A stretch of DNA of 64,000 nucleotides from Pseudomonas sp. RIT623. GTDB taxonomy: Bacteria; Pseudomonadota; Gammaproteobacteria; Pseudomonadales; Pseudomonadaceae. The position numbers were made by a program, and so were the translations under genes. The number at the start of each line of letters is the position of its first letter. Position 1 is the first letter of the stretch. This document shows positions 49,610-58,810 of the stretch, piece by piece. The DNA is taken from positions 1 to 64,000 of the forward strand of contig NZ_SOZA01000016.1 in NCBI RefSeq assembly GCF_004519305.1, read 5' to 3'. The notes beneath the pieces were generated by a model. It was not told the origin of the DNA. It did not search any database and saw only the letters and a list, made by a program, of their open reading frames with translations.

Positions 49610-50263
49610 CTAGGATCGAATCAAGTGACCGCTGGCCGCCAGCGGCTGGCCATCCAGTAATGCACCCTGTTCGCCCAGACGCAAGCGTCCTTCGGCAAAC
49701 CAGCGCACCGCCAGCGGGTAGATCTGGTGTTCCTGCCGGTGCACCCGCTGGGCGAGTGACTCCGGGGTGTCATCCATTGCAACCGGGACCACAGCCTGTA
49801 CGACCAGAGGCCCGCCATCGAGTTCCTCGGTGACGAAATGCACGCTGCAGCCATGTTCCGCATCACCGGCGTCCAGCGCGCGTTGGTGCGTGTGCAGGCC
49901 TTTGTACTTGGGCAGTAGTGACGGGTGGATATTCAGCAGGCGGCCCTGGTAGTGGCGCACGAAGCCGCCACTGAGGATGCGCATGAAGCCGGCCAGTACC
50001 ACCAGGTCAGGCTCGAAGCCGTCGATCAGCGCCATCAGCGCCGCGTCGAAGGCTTCGCGACCGTCGAAACCCTGGTGCTCCAGCAGCGCGGTGTCGACAC
50101 CGGCTGCCTTGGCACGTTCCAGGCCGTAGGCATCGGCGCGGTTGGAAATCACCGCGCGAATGCGTACCGGGCTGTCACTGGCGCTGGTGTTGTCGATCAG
50201 CGCTTGCAGGTTGCTGCCGGAGCCCGACAGCAATACCACTACGTTGCAGGTCTTGCTCGGCAT
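49610..50263 (-). CDS. purN: phosphoribosylglycinamide formyltransferase (PurN)
   Basis: A 217-residue enzyme converting GAR to FGAR with 10-formyl-THF in purine synthesis. It has the phosphate loop VLLSGSGSNLQALID and the catalytic NIHPSLLPKYKGLHTHQRAL (Asn/His) with HFVTEELDGGPLV. The ATG overlaps the purM stop by 1 bp (TGATG). Confidence 0.95.
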   Translation of the reverse strand: MPSKTCNVVVLLSGSGSNLQALIDNTSASDSPVRIRAVISNRADAYGLERAKAAGVDTALLEHQGFDGREAFDAALMALIDGFEPDLVVLAGFMRILSGGFVRHYQGRLLNIHPSLLPKYKGLHTHQRALDAGDAEHGCSVHFVTEELDGGPLVVQAVVPVAMDDTPESLAQRVHRQEHQIYPLAVRWFAEGRLRLGEQGALLDGQPLAASGHLIRS

Positions 50264-51321
50264 CAGTGTGCCTTGAGGTTCTGCAGCTCGACCTGGGCGG
50301 CGCCTTCGGCGGCTTCGGCGATGTGGCCGATGACCCAAGGCTGCTCACCGGCGGCGCGCAGTTCGTTCAGGGCGGCTTCGACCTGATCCTGGGCGACACA
50401 GATGACCATGCCGACGCCGCAGTTCAGTACGCGGTGCATCTCGTGTTCGTCGACGTTGCCTTTTTCCTGCAGGAAGTCGAACACCACCGGGCGCTGCCAG
50501 CTGGCTACGTCGACCACGGCCTGGGCGCCTTTTGGCAGCACGCGCGGAATGTTGTCCAGCAGGCCGCCGCCAGTGATGTGGGCCATGGCCTTGACCGCGC
50601 CGGTCTGCTTGATCAGTTGCAGCAGGGGCTTGACGTAGATGCGGGTCGGCGCCATCAGCAGGTCGGCCAGTGGCTTGCCGTCGAGTTGGGTGTTGTCGAT
50701 GTCGGTGCCGGACACTTCGAGGATCTTGCGGATCAGCGAGTAGCCGTTGGAGTGTGGGCCGGAGGACGGCAGGGCGATCAGCGCGTCGCCGGTGACCACT
50801 TTCGAGCCGTCGATGATCTCGGCCTTTTCCACCACGCCGACGCAGAAGCCGGCCAGGTCGTAGTCTTCGCCTTCGTACATGCCCGGCATTTCGGCGGTTT
50901 CACCACCGACCAGCGAGCAGCCGGCCAGCTCGCAACCAGCGCCAATGCCGGTGACCACTGTGGCGGCCACGTCGACGTTGAGCTTGCCGGTGGCGTAGTA
51001 GTCGAGGAAGAACAGCGGCTCGGCACCGCACACCACCAGGTCGTTGACGCACATGGCGACCAGGTCCTGGCCGATGCTGTCGTGCTTGTTCAGGTTCAGC
51101 GCCAGGCGCAGCTTGGTGCCGACGCCGTCGGTGCCGGAGACCAGCACCGGCTGCTTGTAGCCGGCCGGGATCTCGCAGAGGGCGCCGAAGCCGCCCAGGC
51201 CACCCATGACTTCAGGGCGTGCGGTGCGCTTGGCGACGCCCTTGATGCGTTCGACCAGTGCTTCGCCGGCGTCGATGTCTACACCGGCGTCTTTGTAGCT
51301 CAGGGAGGGTTGCTTGCTCAT
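50263..51321 (-). CDS. purM: phosphoribosylformylglycinamidine cyclo-ligase (PurM)
   Basis: A 352-residue AIR synthetase (ATP-dependent ring closure of FGAM). It has [17 protein letters not shown], a conserved [23 protein letters not shown] and [16 protein letters not shown]. First gene of the purM-purN-DUF3108 unit, divergent from the DUF2066 gene. Confidence 0.95.
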   Translation of the reverse strand: MSKQPSLSYKDAGVDIDAGEALVERIKGVAKRTARPEVMGGLGGFGALCEIPAGYKQPVLVSGTDGVGTKLRLALNLNKHDSIGQDLVAMCVNDLVVCGAEPLFFLDYYATGKLNVDVAATVVTGIGAGCELAGCSLVGGETAEMPGMYEGEDYDLAGFCVGVVEKAEIIDGSKVVTGDALIALPSSGPHSNGYSLIRKILEVSGTDIDNTQLDGKPLADLLMAPTRIYVKPLLQLIKQTGAVKAMAHITGGGLLDNIPRVLPKGAQAVVDVASWQRPVVFDFLQEKGNVDEHEMHRVLNCGVGMVICVAQDQVEAALNELRAAGEQPWVIGHIAEAAEGAAQVELQNLKAH

Positions 51322-51662
51322 TGATCCAGGCCTTTAAGAGGGAGGGATTCTAGAAAACGACCATGACGGCCAAGGCCGACGGGAACGCGTGCGGCTGCCT
51401 GTACGTCACTGGTCTGCGAAGGCGCGCGATTTTATCAGGGTTGCCCCCAAGCGGCCATCCTCAGGCCGACGGGCAGGCGGCAAATGTCGCTAAAAAAACG
51501 CTTTCAGCGCCTGTGGCTGGTTGCCGCGCCAGTGCCTGTATAAGGTATAGGCATGGCGACGCAGGCAAATGGCCGCACTGGCGGAGTATTTGTTCGCTCC
51601 GCGCGGTCACAGCCGACAGGTTCGGGCGCGTCGCCCCATGGTTATCTGGACAGGAATCCTCA
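51322..51662. other. divergent promoter region of purM and the DUF2066 gene
   Basis: 341 bp with no gene. CTGTATAAGGTATAGG near 51537-51552 offers -10-like hexamers for the rightward gene. No clear operator is seen; pseudomonads lack an obvious E. coli-type PurR box here. Confidence 0.4.
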
Positions 51663-52709
51663 ATGCGTCTTTTCAATTACCTCGCGGGTGCCTGTTTGCT
51701 AGCGGCCGCCAGCGCGGCTCAGGCCGAAACAGTCTCTGGCCTGTACCAGGTGCGCGAGCCCCTAGACGGGCAGGGCGGCGAGGCCCGCTCCCAGGCTACC
51801 GCCAAGGCCCTGGACACCCTGGTGCTGCGCCTGACGGGCGATCCCAGGGCACCGCAGGGCGCGGCACTGGCCAACCTGCGCAAGGATCCGCAGCAGATCA
51901 TCAACCAGGTCGGCACCGAGGCCGGGCCACCCGAGGCGGTGCTGGTCGAGTTCGATCCAGGCAGCACCGAGCGGGTGTTGCGCCAGGCGGGCCTGGCCCT
52001 GTGGGGCAGCAATCGGCCGTCGATTCTCGGCTGGTGGTTGAACGACAGCGTCGAGGGCAGCAGCCTGGTCGGCGACGGTCAGGCCGCCGCCGAGCCATTG
52101 CGCCGCGCCGCCCAGCACCGTGGCCTGCCGCTGCGCTTGCCGCTGGCCGACCTGCAGGAACAACTGGTAGGCAACCCGCAGCATATCGATGGCAGCGATC
52201 CGGCCCCCCTGCGCGAGGCGTCCGAGCGCTATGGCGCCGATGCGCTGCTGGCCGTGCATGCGCGTGAGGTGGACGGCAAGTGGCAGGGCAAGTGGCAGTT
52301 GTGGCTGGGCGACCAGCGCGAGCAGGGCAGTGCCGAAGGGGCCGACCAGGCGGCATTGGCCGATGCGCTGCTGCTGGCGGTGAGCAATCGCCTGGCGCCC
52401 CGCTATGTGACGCGGCCAGGGGCCAGCAGCGATGTGCAGGTGCAGGTTCAGGGCATGAGCCTGCAGCGCTACGCCGAGCTGAGCCGTGTGCTCGAGCCTT
52501 ACGGCGCGCGCCTGCAAATGGCCGATGGTGCTACCTTGACCTACGGCGTCACGGCGAACCGTGAGCAACTGCGCGCCCAACTGAGCCTGGCCAAGCTCCA
52601 GGAGTTGCCGACCGAGCCGGTACCCGCCACGCCAGCCGCGCAGGGCGAACCCGGCACGCCGCCACCTATCGCGCCAAAGCCGTTCGACGGCCTGCGTTTT
52701 CGCTGGTAA
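51663..52709 (+). CDS. DUF2066 exported protein
   Basis: A 348-residue protein with a signal peptide (about 1-21, cleavage after AQA) and the DUF2066 opening TVSGLYQVREPLDGQGGEARSQATAKALDTLVLRLTGD. The C-terminal tail is Pro-rich. The ATG at 51663 follows AGGAA; the 100-residue upstream open frame lacks a signal. A periplasmic role is likely. The AI-2E-type gene follows by 12 bp. Confidence 0.85.
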   Translation: MRLFNYLAGACLLAAASAAQAETVSGLYQVREPLDGQGGEARSQATAKALDTLVLRLTGDPRAPQGAALANLRKDPQQIINQVGTEAGPPEAVLVEFDPGSTERVLRQAGLALWGSNRPSILGWWLNDSVEGSSLVGDGQAAAEPLRRAAQHRGLPLRLPLADLQEQLVGNPQHIDGSDPAPLREASERYGADALLAVHAREVDGKWQGKWQLWLGDQREQGSAEGADQAALADALLLAVSNRLAPRYVTRPGASSDVQVQVQGMSLQRYAELSRVLEPYGARLQMADGATLTYGVTANREQLRAQLSLAKLQELPTEPVPATPAAQGEPGTPPPIAPKPFDGLRFRW

Positions 52710-52721
52710 GGAGTGCCACGA

Positions 52722-53795
52722 ATGACTGACATGCGTCGCTGGATCTGGCTCGGCGCGGCACTGGTGATTGCCGTGCTGCTGTATTTTCTGCACAACATCC
52801 TCTCGCCATTCCTGGTCGGCATCCTGCTGGCTTACTTGGCCGACCCGCTGGTCGACCGCCTGGAGCGCCTCGGGCTGTCGCGCACCTGGGGCGTGGTGGT
52901 GGTATTCAGCCTGTTTACCCTGATTTTCCTGGCGCTGCTGCTGGTGTTGGTGCCGATGCTGGCCAAGCAACTGGTGCGCTTGTACGAGTTGGCGCCGCAG
53001 ATGCTCGACTGGTTGCAGCACGTGGCATTGCCCTGGGTGCAAAGCCGCCTGGGCCTGGCCGATGGTTTCTGGAAGTTCGACAAGATCAAGTCGGCCATCA
53101 CCGAGCACATGGGCCAGACCACCGACATCGTTGGCGTGCTGCTGTCCCAGGCCACCGCCTCGAGCCTGGCGCTGATCGGCTGGTTGGCCAACCTGGTGCT
53201 GATCCCGGTGGTGGGCTTCTACCTGCTGCGCGACTGGGACCTGATGATGGCCAAGCTGCGCAGCCTGCTGCCGCGCCAGCGTGAACCGCAGGTGGTGGGG
53301 CTGGCCGGAGAGTGCCATGAAGTGCTGGGCGCCTTCGTGCGTGGGCAGTTGTTGGTGATGCTGGCATTGGGCGTCATCTATTCCAGCGGGTTGATGCTGC
53401 TGGGGCTGGAGCTGGGCCTGTTGATCGGCATGCTGGCGGGGCTGGCGGCGATCGTGCCGTACATGGGCTTCATCATCGGCATTGGCGCGGCGCTGATCGC
53501 CGGCTTGTTCCAGTTTGGCGGCGACCTGTACCCGATGCTGGGCATCGTCGCGGTGTTCCTGGTCGGCCAGGCCCTCGAAGGCATGGTGCTGACGCCGTTG
53601 CTGGTGGGTGATCGCATCGGCCTGCACCCGGTGGCGGTGATCTTCGCGATCCTCGCCGGTGGCGAGTTGTTCGGCTTTACCGGCGTGCTGCTGGCGTTGC
53701 CGGTGGCGGCGGTGATCATGGTGCTGCTGCGGCATGTGCATGACCTGTACAAGGAGTCGGACATGTATGCCGGGGAGATCGACCCGGATCTATGA
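52722..53795 (+). CDS. AI-2E family transporter (PerM-like)
   Basis: A 357-residue membrane protein of the UPF0118/AI-2E exporter family with about seven TM helices. Signatures include FLVGILLAYLADPLVDRLE, a loop with HMGQTTDIVG, LVLIPVVGFYLLRDWD and GIVAVFLVGQALEGMVLTPLLVGDRIGLHPVAVIFAIL. The ATG at 52722 has AAGGAG 8-9 nt upstream. Real AI-2 transport is unproven for most members. It precedes hda, as usual in Pseudomonas. Confidence 0.9.
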   Translation: MTDMRRWIWLGAALVIAVLLYFLHNILSPFLVGILLAYLADPLVDRLERLGLSRTWGVVVVFSLFTLIFLALLLVLVPMLAKQLVRLYELAPQMLDWLQHVALPWVQSRLGLADGFWKFDKIKSAITEHMGQTTDIVGVLLSQATASSLALIGWLANLVLIPVVGFYLLRDWDLMMAKLRSLLPRQREPQVVGLAGECHEVLGAFVRGQLLVMLALGVIYSSGLMLLGLELGLLIGMLAGLAAIVPYMGFIIGIGAALIAGLFQFGGDLYPMLGIVAVFLVGQALEGMVLTPLLVGDRIGLHPVAVIFAILAGGELFGFTGVLLALPVAAVIMVLLRHVHDLYKESDMYAGEIDPDL

Positions 53796-53803
53796 CCGAT
53801 CGA

Positions 53804-53841
53804 GACAAGCCCGCTGTCACGGTTGTTGGAGCGGGCTTGTC
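53804..53841. repeat. hairpin between the transporter and hda
   Basis: Arms GACAAGCCCGCT and AGCGGGCTTGTC are perfect 12-bp complements around a 14-nt loop. There is no T-tract, so it is a weak terminator or REP-like unit. Confidence 0.6.
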
Positions 53842-53970
53842 GAAATAGCGCAACTGCTTGATTTTACTTGTGCTATTTCCCTCGCCGATTGTGCCGCCCG
53901 CGTTGCGGGTATAGACTTTGCAACACTGTTCACCAAAGGCCCCCTGTGGTCCCCGCGACCGCCAGCCAGC

Positions 53971-54675
53971 ATGAAACCGATCCAGTTGCCCCTGGGTGTG
54001 CGTCTGCGCGACGATGCCACCTTCATCAACTACTATCCGGGCGCCAATGCCGCGGCATTGGGCTACGTCGAGCGGCTATGCGAAGCCGACGCCGGCTGGA
54101 CCGAGAGCCTCATCTACCTGTGGGGCAAGCAGGGTGTTGGCCGTACCCACCTGCTGCAAGCCGCCACCCACCGTTTCCAGCAACTTGGCGAGCCCGCCGT
54201 CTACCTGCCCCTGGCGCAATTGCTCGAGCGCGGTGTCGAGCTGCTCGACCACTTGGAGCAATACGAGCTGGTGTGCATCGATGACCTGCACGTGATTGCC
54301 GGCAAGGCGGACTGGGAAGAGGCGATGTTCCACCTGTTCAACCGCCTGCGCGACAGTGGTCGGCGCTTGTTGCTGGCGGCCTCCAGCTCGCCACGCGAAT
54401 TGCCGATCAAGCTGGCCGACCTCAAGTCGCGGCTGACCCTGGCGCTGATCTTCCAGATGCGCGGCATGTCCGACGAAGACAAGCTGCGAGCCTTGCAACT
54501 GCGGGCCTCGCGCCGCGGCCTGCACCTGACCGACGAAGTCGGCCACTTCATCCTCACCCGTGGTACCCGTAGCATGAGCGCGCTGTTCGACCTGCTCGAG
54601 CGTCTCGACCAGGCCTCGCTGCAAGCTCAGCGCAAGTTGACTATTCCGTTTCTCAAGGAAACCCTCGGCTGGTAG
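53971..54675 (+). CDS. hda: DnaA regulatory inactivator Hda
   Basis: A 234-residue DnaA-like AAA+ protein without the DNA-binding domain. It acts with the beta clamp to convert DnaA-ATP to DnaA-ADP. The N-terminal MKPIQLPLGVRLRDD includes the clamp-binding QLPL. Walker A is degenerate (GKQGVGRTHLL), Walker B is LVCIDDLHVIAG, and the sensor 2 region is near RGTRSMSALFDLLERLD. The ATG at 53971 is fixed by the QLPLG motif. Confidence 0.93.
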   Translation: MKPIQLPLGVRLRDDATFINYYPGANAAALGYVERLCEADAGWTESLIYLWGKQGVGRTHLLQAATHRFQQLGEPAVYLPLAQLLERGVELLDHLEQYELVCIDDLHVIAGKADWEEAMFHLFNRLRDSGRRLLLAASSSPRELPIKLADLKSRLTLALIFQMRGMSDEDKLRALQLRASRRGLHLTDEVGHFILTRGTRSMSALFDLLERLDQASLQAQRKLTIPFLKETLGW

Positions 54676-54802
54676 TGGCCTGAAAGCACGGGGCCAGAGC
54701 CTCGAAACGGAAAAGTCACATCTTTTTCGATAAAATTTGCAAATGGCTCCGATAGAAGGCATAGTTTCCCCCTTCTAAAGGACTACAGACACGGTCGTGC
54801 CC

Positions 54803-55438
54803 ATGCTGAAGCGCTTCGCACCCCTCGTGCCACTTGCACTTGCCACTCTTCTTTTCGGCTGCGCCTCCACCGGCCCGGTCGCAACCTCGCAGGATCGTCC
54901 GCTGGCCACCGAACAATCGGTCAAGGCCAAGGCGTCGGCTTCTTCCGTATTCACAGAGGAAGAACTGGCCAACGAAGATGATCTCGAGGCCTTCTCCAGC
55001 AACAGCAAGCCTTACCAGCTGCCGGTACTGGCCGACAGCATCCTCGAGCGTGGCATGTCACTGATCGGTACCCGCTATCGCTTTGGCGGTACCTCGGAGA
55101 AGTCCGGTTTCGATTGCAGCGGTTTCATCGGCTACCTGTTCCGCGAAGAAGCCGGAATGAACCTGCCACGCTCGACCCGCGAGATGATCAACGTCGACGC
55201 GCCTAAAGTCGCGCGCAACAAGCTCAAGCCGGGCGACCTGTTGTTCTTCAGCACCAACGGTCGGGGCCGGGTCAGCCATGCCGGTATCTACCTGGGTGAC
55301 AACCAGTTCATCCACTCCAGCAGCCGCCGCAGCGGTGGCGTGCGCATCGACAGCCTGGGCGATCGCTACTGGAGCAAGACCTTCATCGAGGCCAAACGCG
55401 CGCTCGCCATGGCGCCGACCACGATCTCGCGCAATTGA
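54803..55438 (+). CDS. NlpC/P60 lipoprotein peptidase (first copy)
   Basis: A 211-residue lipoprotein (lipobox LLFGC) with a Ser/Glu-rich linker and an NlpC/P60 domain: Cys in GFDCSGFIGYLF, His in VSHAGIYLG, third residue His in FIHSSSRRSGGVR. Such enzymes cleave gamma-D-Glu-meso-DAP bonds in peptidoglycan. A GTG at 54797 is an alternative start and the ribosome site is unclear. A paralogue lies 146 bp downstream. Confidence 0.87.
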   Translation: MLKRFAPLVPLALATLLFGCASTGPVATSQDRPLATEQSVKAKASASSVFTEEELANEDDLEAFSSNSKPYQLPVLADSILERGMSLIGTRYRFGGTSEKSGFDCSGFIGYLFREEAGMNLPRSTREMINVDAPKVARNKLKPGDLLFFSTNGRGRVSHAGIYLGDNQFIHSSSRRSGGVRIDSLGDRYWSKTFIEAKRALAMAPTTISRN

Positions 55439-55584
55439 TTTGATATCAAAATGCTGTACCCTGCCACGGCGGCGTAGCTGAAAAAGCTCGCCGCCGTGCG
55501 CATTTACAGAAAGCGTCTAATCTAATTTCTCAACTCTTTTGGCTTCGGCTGTGGCCGGACGGTCTTCGACAGGACGTTACCATC

Positions 55585-56121
55585 ATGGCGATGTTGGCGC
55601 GCTTCGCACTCCTTTCTCTCGCGGCACTGCTCGCTGCCTGTTCGAGCCGTGTTCCGGCGCCGGCTCCAGCGGCCAAACCGCCTGTGTCGTTCAGCCAGCA
55701 ACCGGCTTCTTCGCCGGCAGCTGACGATGTGCTGTTTCGCGCCATCGGCCTGGTGGGCACGCCCTACCGCTGGGGTGGCAATACCCCGGACTCCGGCTTC
55801 GATTGCAGCGGCTTGATCGGCTATGTCTACCGGGACGCCGCCGGTATCAGCCTGCCGCGTACCACCCGCGACATGATCGTGATGCGCGCGCCGAACGTGG
55901 ATATCAATGCCCTGCAGTCGGGCGACCTGGTGTTCTTCGCCACCGGTGGCGGCTCGCAGGTCAGCCATGCCGGTATCTATGTGGGCGAGGGGCGCTTCGT
56001 GCATGCGCCGTCCAGCGGCGGGACCGTGCGTCTGGATTACCTGTCGAGCAACTACTGGTCTCGCGCTTATCTGCAAGCCAAGCGCGTCCTGCCCCCGGGC
56101 CATCTGGCGCAAAACCCCTAA
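55585..56121 (+). CDS. NlpC/P60 lipoprotein peptidase (second copy)
   Basis: A 178-residue paralogue of the preceding gene with a shorter linker. The lipobox is LLAAC, catalytic Cys is in GFDCSGLIGYVY, His in VSHAGIYVG, and the third position in FVHAPSSGGTVRLDYL. It shares PRTTRDMI and GDLVFF with its neighbour, so tandem duplication is likely. AGGACG lies before the ATG. It probably acts on the cell wall at the outer-membrane inner face. Confidence 0.88.
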   Translation: MAMLARFALLSLAALLAACSSRVPAPAPAAKPPVSFSQQPASSPAADDVLFRAIGLVGTPYRWGGNTPDSGFDCSGLIGYVYRDAAGISLPRTTRDMIVMRAPNVDINALQSGDLVFFATGGGSQVSHAGIYVGEGRFVHAPSSGGTVRLDYLSSNYWSRAYLQAKRVLPPGHLAQNP

Positions 56122-56197
56122 ACAGATGGCGGTGCCCCCTGATCTGGGCTGACCGCACTATCCTTCTACCGCGCTTACGCGCGTTGCGCCGATCAGG

Positions 56198-56218
56198 ATG
56201 TCTGTCCGATAAAGACAT
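56198..56218 (+). promoter_or_regulatory. inverted repeat before the toxin-like gene
   Basis: ATGTCT-N9-AGACAT lies 15 bp before the start of the 853-residue gene. It could be an operator or a translational hairpin near the TGGAG ribosome site. Confidence 0.3.
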
Positions 56219-56232
56219 TCCTGGAGCGCTTC

Positions 56233-58794
56233 ATGAGCACCATCAAGGAACGCGTCGAGCGCAGTCTCGACGCGCTCGACGCAGGGCGGCCGCTGGCAGC
56301 CCTGGTGGATGAGATCATCCGTGAATACCCAGACCCCTACGTATTGGCCAATCGCGAGGCCGCGCGGCTGTTGGTGAAGCACACCGGCAAGGCGATGGAC
56401 CCTCGTTTCGTTTGGTGGCATCAGTTCGACAGTGGCAGTAGCAGCCCGCGCACATTCAATGGTTGGAAACACTCAGGGGTACCGGCCAAGTCGATGCAGC
56501 TGATCGAGTTGCTCATCGAGCGTTTCGATGCGCAGTTCCAGGATGCGCCGGACCAACTGGACCAGGTTGGTGGCTTTTATAGGCAAGGCGCGCGGGTTGG
56601 TCGGTTCGATGAGCGCAATGAAGTTCGCTTGTTGGCTCGCGAGGTGCAGAAGGACCTGTGGGCACTGGATTTCGCCGAGGTCTACCGGGTGGCGATCCAG
56701 CGTTTCTGGTCCAGCCATGGGCAGAATTTTCGCATCGTGGCCAAGGTCAATCTGCTCGGCAAGGCCGCTGCAGCCTTGAGCCGCGATTTGATCAGCCAGC
56801 TCGATTGGCAGCGCCTGCAAGCGGTGGCGGCGGATGGCTTGACGACAGGGGTGCTGCCGACCCTGGCGCTGTTGCAGCAAGACGCGACCCGCCCGCCATT
56901 GACCGTCAGCCGCTATGCCTTTGGCGAAGCCGACCGGGGTAGCCTGTACCGGCTGACAGCGGCGGATGGGCGCGTCGTGTTGTACATGCCTTGGTCGTCG
57001 GAGGCCGTGCGTGGGTTCGATTCCGAATTGGCCATGGCGCGCTGGCTGCGTGAGCATCTGCAATCCGCCGAGGCGCTGCAAGCATTTGTCGAAGGGGCGC
57101 ATGTCAATCCGCGAGATGACGCCGGCAGACAGCTGATCAAGGTACACCTGCAAGGTATTGCCGCCAGTCGCTCCGATGCGATGGCTGTGGTCGCGCTCAC
57201 GCTGTTCAGGCGTGAGTCGAGCAAGCCGTTGTTCGACGTGCTTGTCGACCAAGTGTCGATCGAGATGCACCAGGCCGCCCAGCTCATGCAAAGCAATGCC
57301 GACCTGCGCAAGGCGATGTGGCGCGGTTACCTGTCGGCGTTTCTCAAGGTGTTCGGTGGCTTCGCGCCCTTGGGTTGGCCCATGAGCCTCACACTGTTGG
57401 GGGCTGGCCTTGGCAAGGTGGGCCTGGATGTGGATGCCGCGGCCACTGCAGTGGACGCGCAGGCCCGTCAGGGGGCGCTGCGTGAAGCCATGCTCGACAG
57501 CCTGTATACGGCCTTGAACATGATCGATATCAGCTTCACCTCCAGTTTCGCCTCGTTGACTTACGACGCGCCGCCCCACGAGTTCAAGGCATCGCTCGGA
57601 CGTTGGCAGGAGGTGCGCAGTGCCACCCTGCCGGTGGAGGGGCAGGAGACCAATACGCTGGTGGCCGGCGAGCTGATGCAAACTGGCCGCTTGCGAGGCG
57701 TGCGGGTAGCGAATGACGGCAGTTGCTGGATCACCCTCAACGGCTTGGTCTATCGGGTGCGCTACAGCCCTGACTTGTCCTGTTGGCTGATTGTGCCGTC
57801 GGACAATCCCTTTGCATTCGCCGCCTTGCATCCTGTGCGCCTGAACGACCAGGGCGAGTGGGTGCTGTTGGAGCCGCCGCGCCTGCTGGGGGGTGCCCCC
57901 CCTGCACCTGCGCAGCTGTCCAGCCTGCGTTCGGAACTTTGGGATACCTACAGCCGGACCGGCCAGTGGGCGAGCGCCAAGCTGTCGACCAAGGCCATCG
58001 TGCGGCAGAAGGATGTGCTGATTGGCGCGGGTGTTGTCGAGCTTGCGGCCGGAAAGGGCTTTGACCTGGATACCCATGGTTTGCCTTGCCTGCTGGTCGA
58101 GGGCAAGCCGATGTATTCCTACCGCAAGGGGCGGCAGTTCTTCAACGCCTTGATCGAGGACTACACCCACAAGGCGTCGAACGTCAACGATGTGTTCCGC
58201 TATGGCACCTACGTGCACCCGGACATGGACGACTACATCGGGCGTCTCGCCGACACCTTGGCGGCGTTGCCCGAGAACAACGCCGTCACCTTGTATCGCG
58301 GTGGTAACGCTAGCCGCGGCACGGGAGGCGAAGGCTATCGCAGCGGCCGTCTACAAGTGGGCGACATACTGGTCAACACCGACCTGAGCTCCTTCACCGA
58401 GAATCCCTACAAGGCTTGCGAATTTGCCTCCACCGGCAGCGGAGAGGAAGAGGATGGCGCACTGCGTAGCTATGATGACAGCTCGGTGATTTTCGAGTTG
58501 CCGGCGCAGCGTTACCAAGGGGGGAGGCCGATCAGCCCGTTCTCGATCTACCCGATGGAGGCTGAAACCCTGTTCCTGCCGGGGCACTACTTGCGCATCG
58601 AGGGGTTGCAGCAGGTCTACGGGGAGGGCTATCGGTTCATCCATGTGCAGCTTGCCCGGGTGGGCGAGCCCGGCACGGCGGCCGTGTATGACCTGCGTAC
58701 CGGTCAGCCTTTCGATCGAGAGGTTTACCGAGCGCGCTTCAGGAACCCGGCGGTGGCGGACCGGTTCTTTCCCGCCGACGGTGGCCGGCGCTGA
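56233..58794 (+). CDS. DUF6543-type toxin with C-terminal ADP-ribosyltransferase domain
   Basis: An 853-residue protein. Residues 1-500 resemble the dermonecrotic-toxin-like DUF6543 scaffold of large Pseudomonas toxins: SSSPRTFNGWKHSGVPAKSM and LDQVGGFYRQGARVG near the N-terminus, then a hydrophobic stretch at 366-403 (YLSAFLKVFGGFAPLGWP...) that could insert in a membrane, and a RVRYSPDLSCWLIVPSDNPFAF segment. The C-terminal part (about 640-820) carries an R-S-E ADP-ribosyltransferase pattern: Arg689 in TLYRGGN, Ser719-Ser720 in LSSFTENPYKACEF and Glu776-x-Glu778 in YPMEAETLFLPG. The ExE form points to an arginine-modifying enzyme. There is no Sec signal, and no secretion or VgrG gene is adjacent. 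TGGAG lies 8 nt before the ATG. More TTG and AT-ending codons than the neighbours suggest acquisition. Toxicity and target are inference. Confidence 0.7.
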   Translation: MSTIKERVERSLDALDAGRPLAALVDEIIREYPDPYVLANREAARLLVKHTGKAMDPRFVWWHQFDSGSSSPRTFNGWKHSGVPAKSMQLIELLIERFDAQFQDAPDQLDQVGGFYRQGARVGRFDERNEVRLLAREVQKDLWALDFAEVYRVAIQRFWSSHGQNFRIVAKVNLLGKAAAALSRDLISQLDWQRLQAVAADGLTTGVLPTLALLQQDATRPPLTVSRYAFGEADRGSLYRLTAADGRVVLYMPWSSEAVRGFDSELAMARWLREHLQSAEALQAFVEGAHVNPRDDAGRQLIKVHLQGIAASRSDAMAVVALTLFRRESSKPLFDVLVDQVSIEMHQAAQLMQSNADLRKAMWRGYLSAFLKVFGGFAPLGWPMSLTLLGAGLGKVGLDVDAAATAVDAQARQGALREAMLDSLYTALNMIDISFTSSFASLTYDAPPHEFKASLGRWQEVRSATLPVEGQETNTLVAGELMQTGRLRGVRVANDGSCWITLNGLVYRVRYSPDLSCWLIVPSDNPFAFAALHPVRLNDQGEWVLLEPPRLLGGAPPAPAQLSSLRSELWDTYSRTGQWASAKLSTKAIVRQKDVLIGAGVVELAAGKGFDLDTHGLPCLLVEGKPMYSYRKGRQFFNALIEDYTHKASNVNDVFRYGTYVHPDMDDYIGRLADTLAALPENNAVTLYRGGNASRGTGGEGYRSGRLQVGDILVNTDLSSFTENPYKACEFASTGSGEEEDGALRSYDDSSVIFELPAQRYQGGRPISPFSIYPMEAETLFLPGHYLRIEGLQQVYGEGYRFIHVQLARVGEPGTAAVYDLRTGQPFDREVYRARFRNPAVADRFFPADGGRR

Positions 58795-58810
58795 GAGGGG
58801 GCGGCCTTGA

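Noticed and set aside
51363..51662. 100-codon extension of the DUF2066 gene
   Set aside because: It would bury the signal peptide that starts at 51663 and has no ribosome site.
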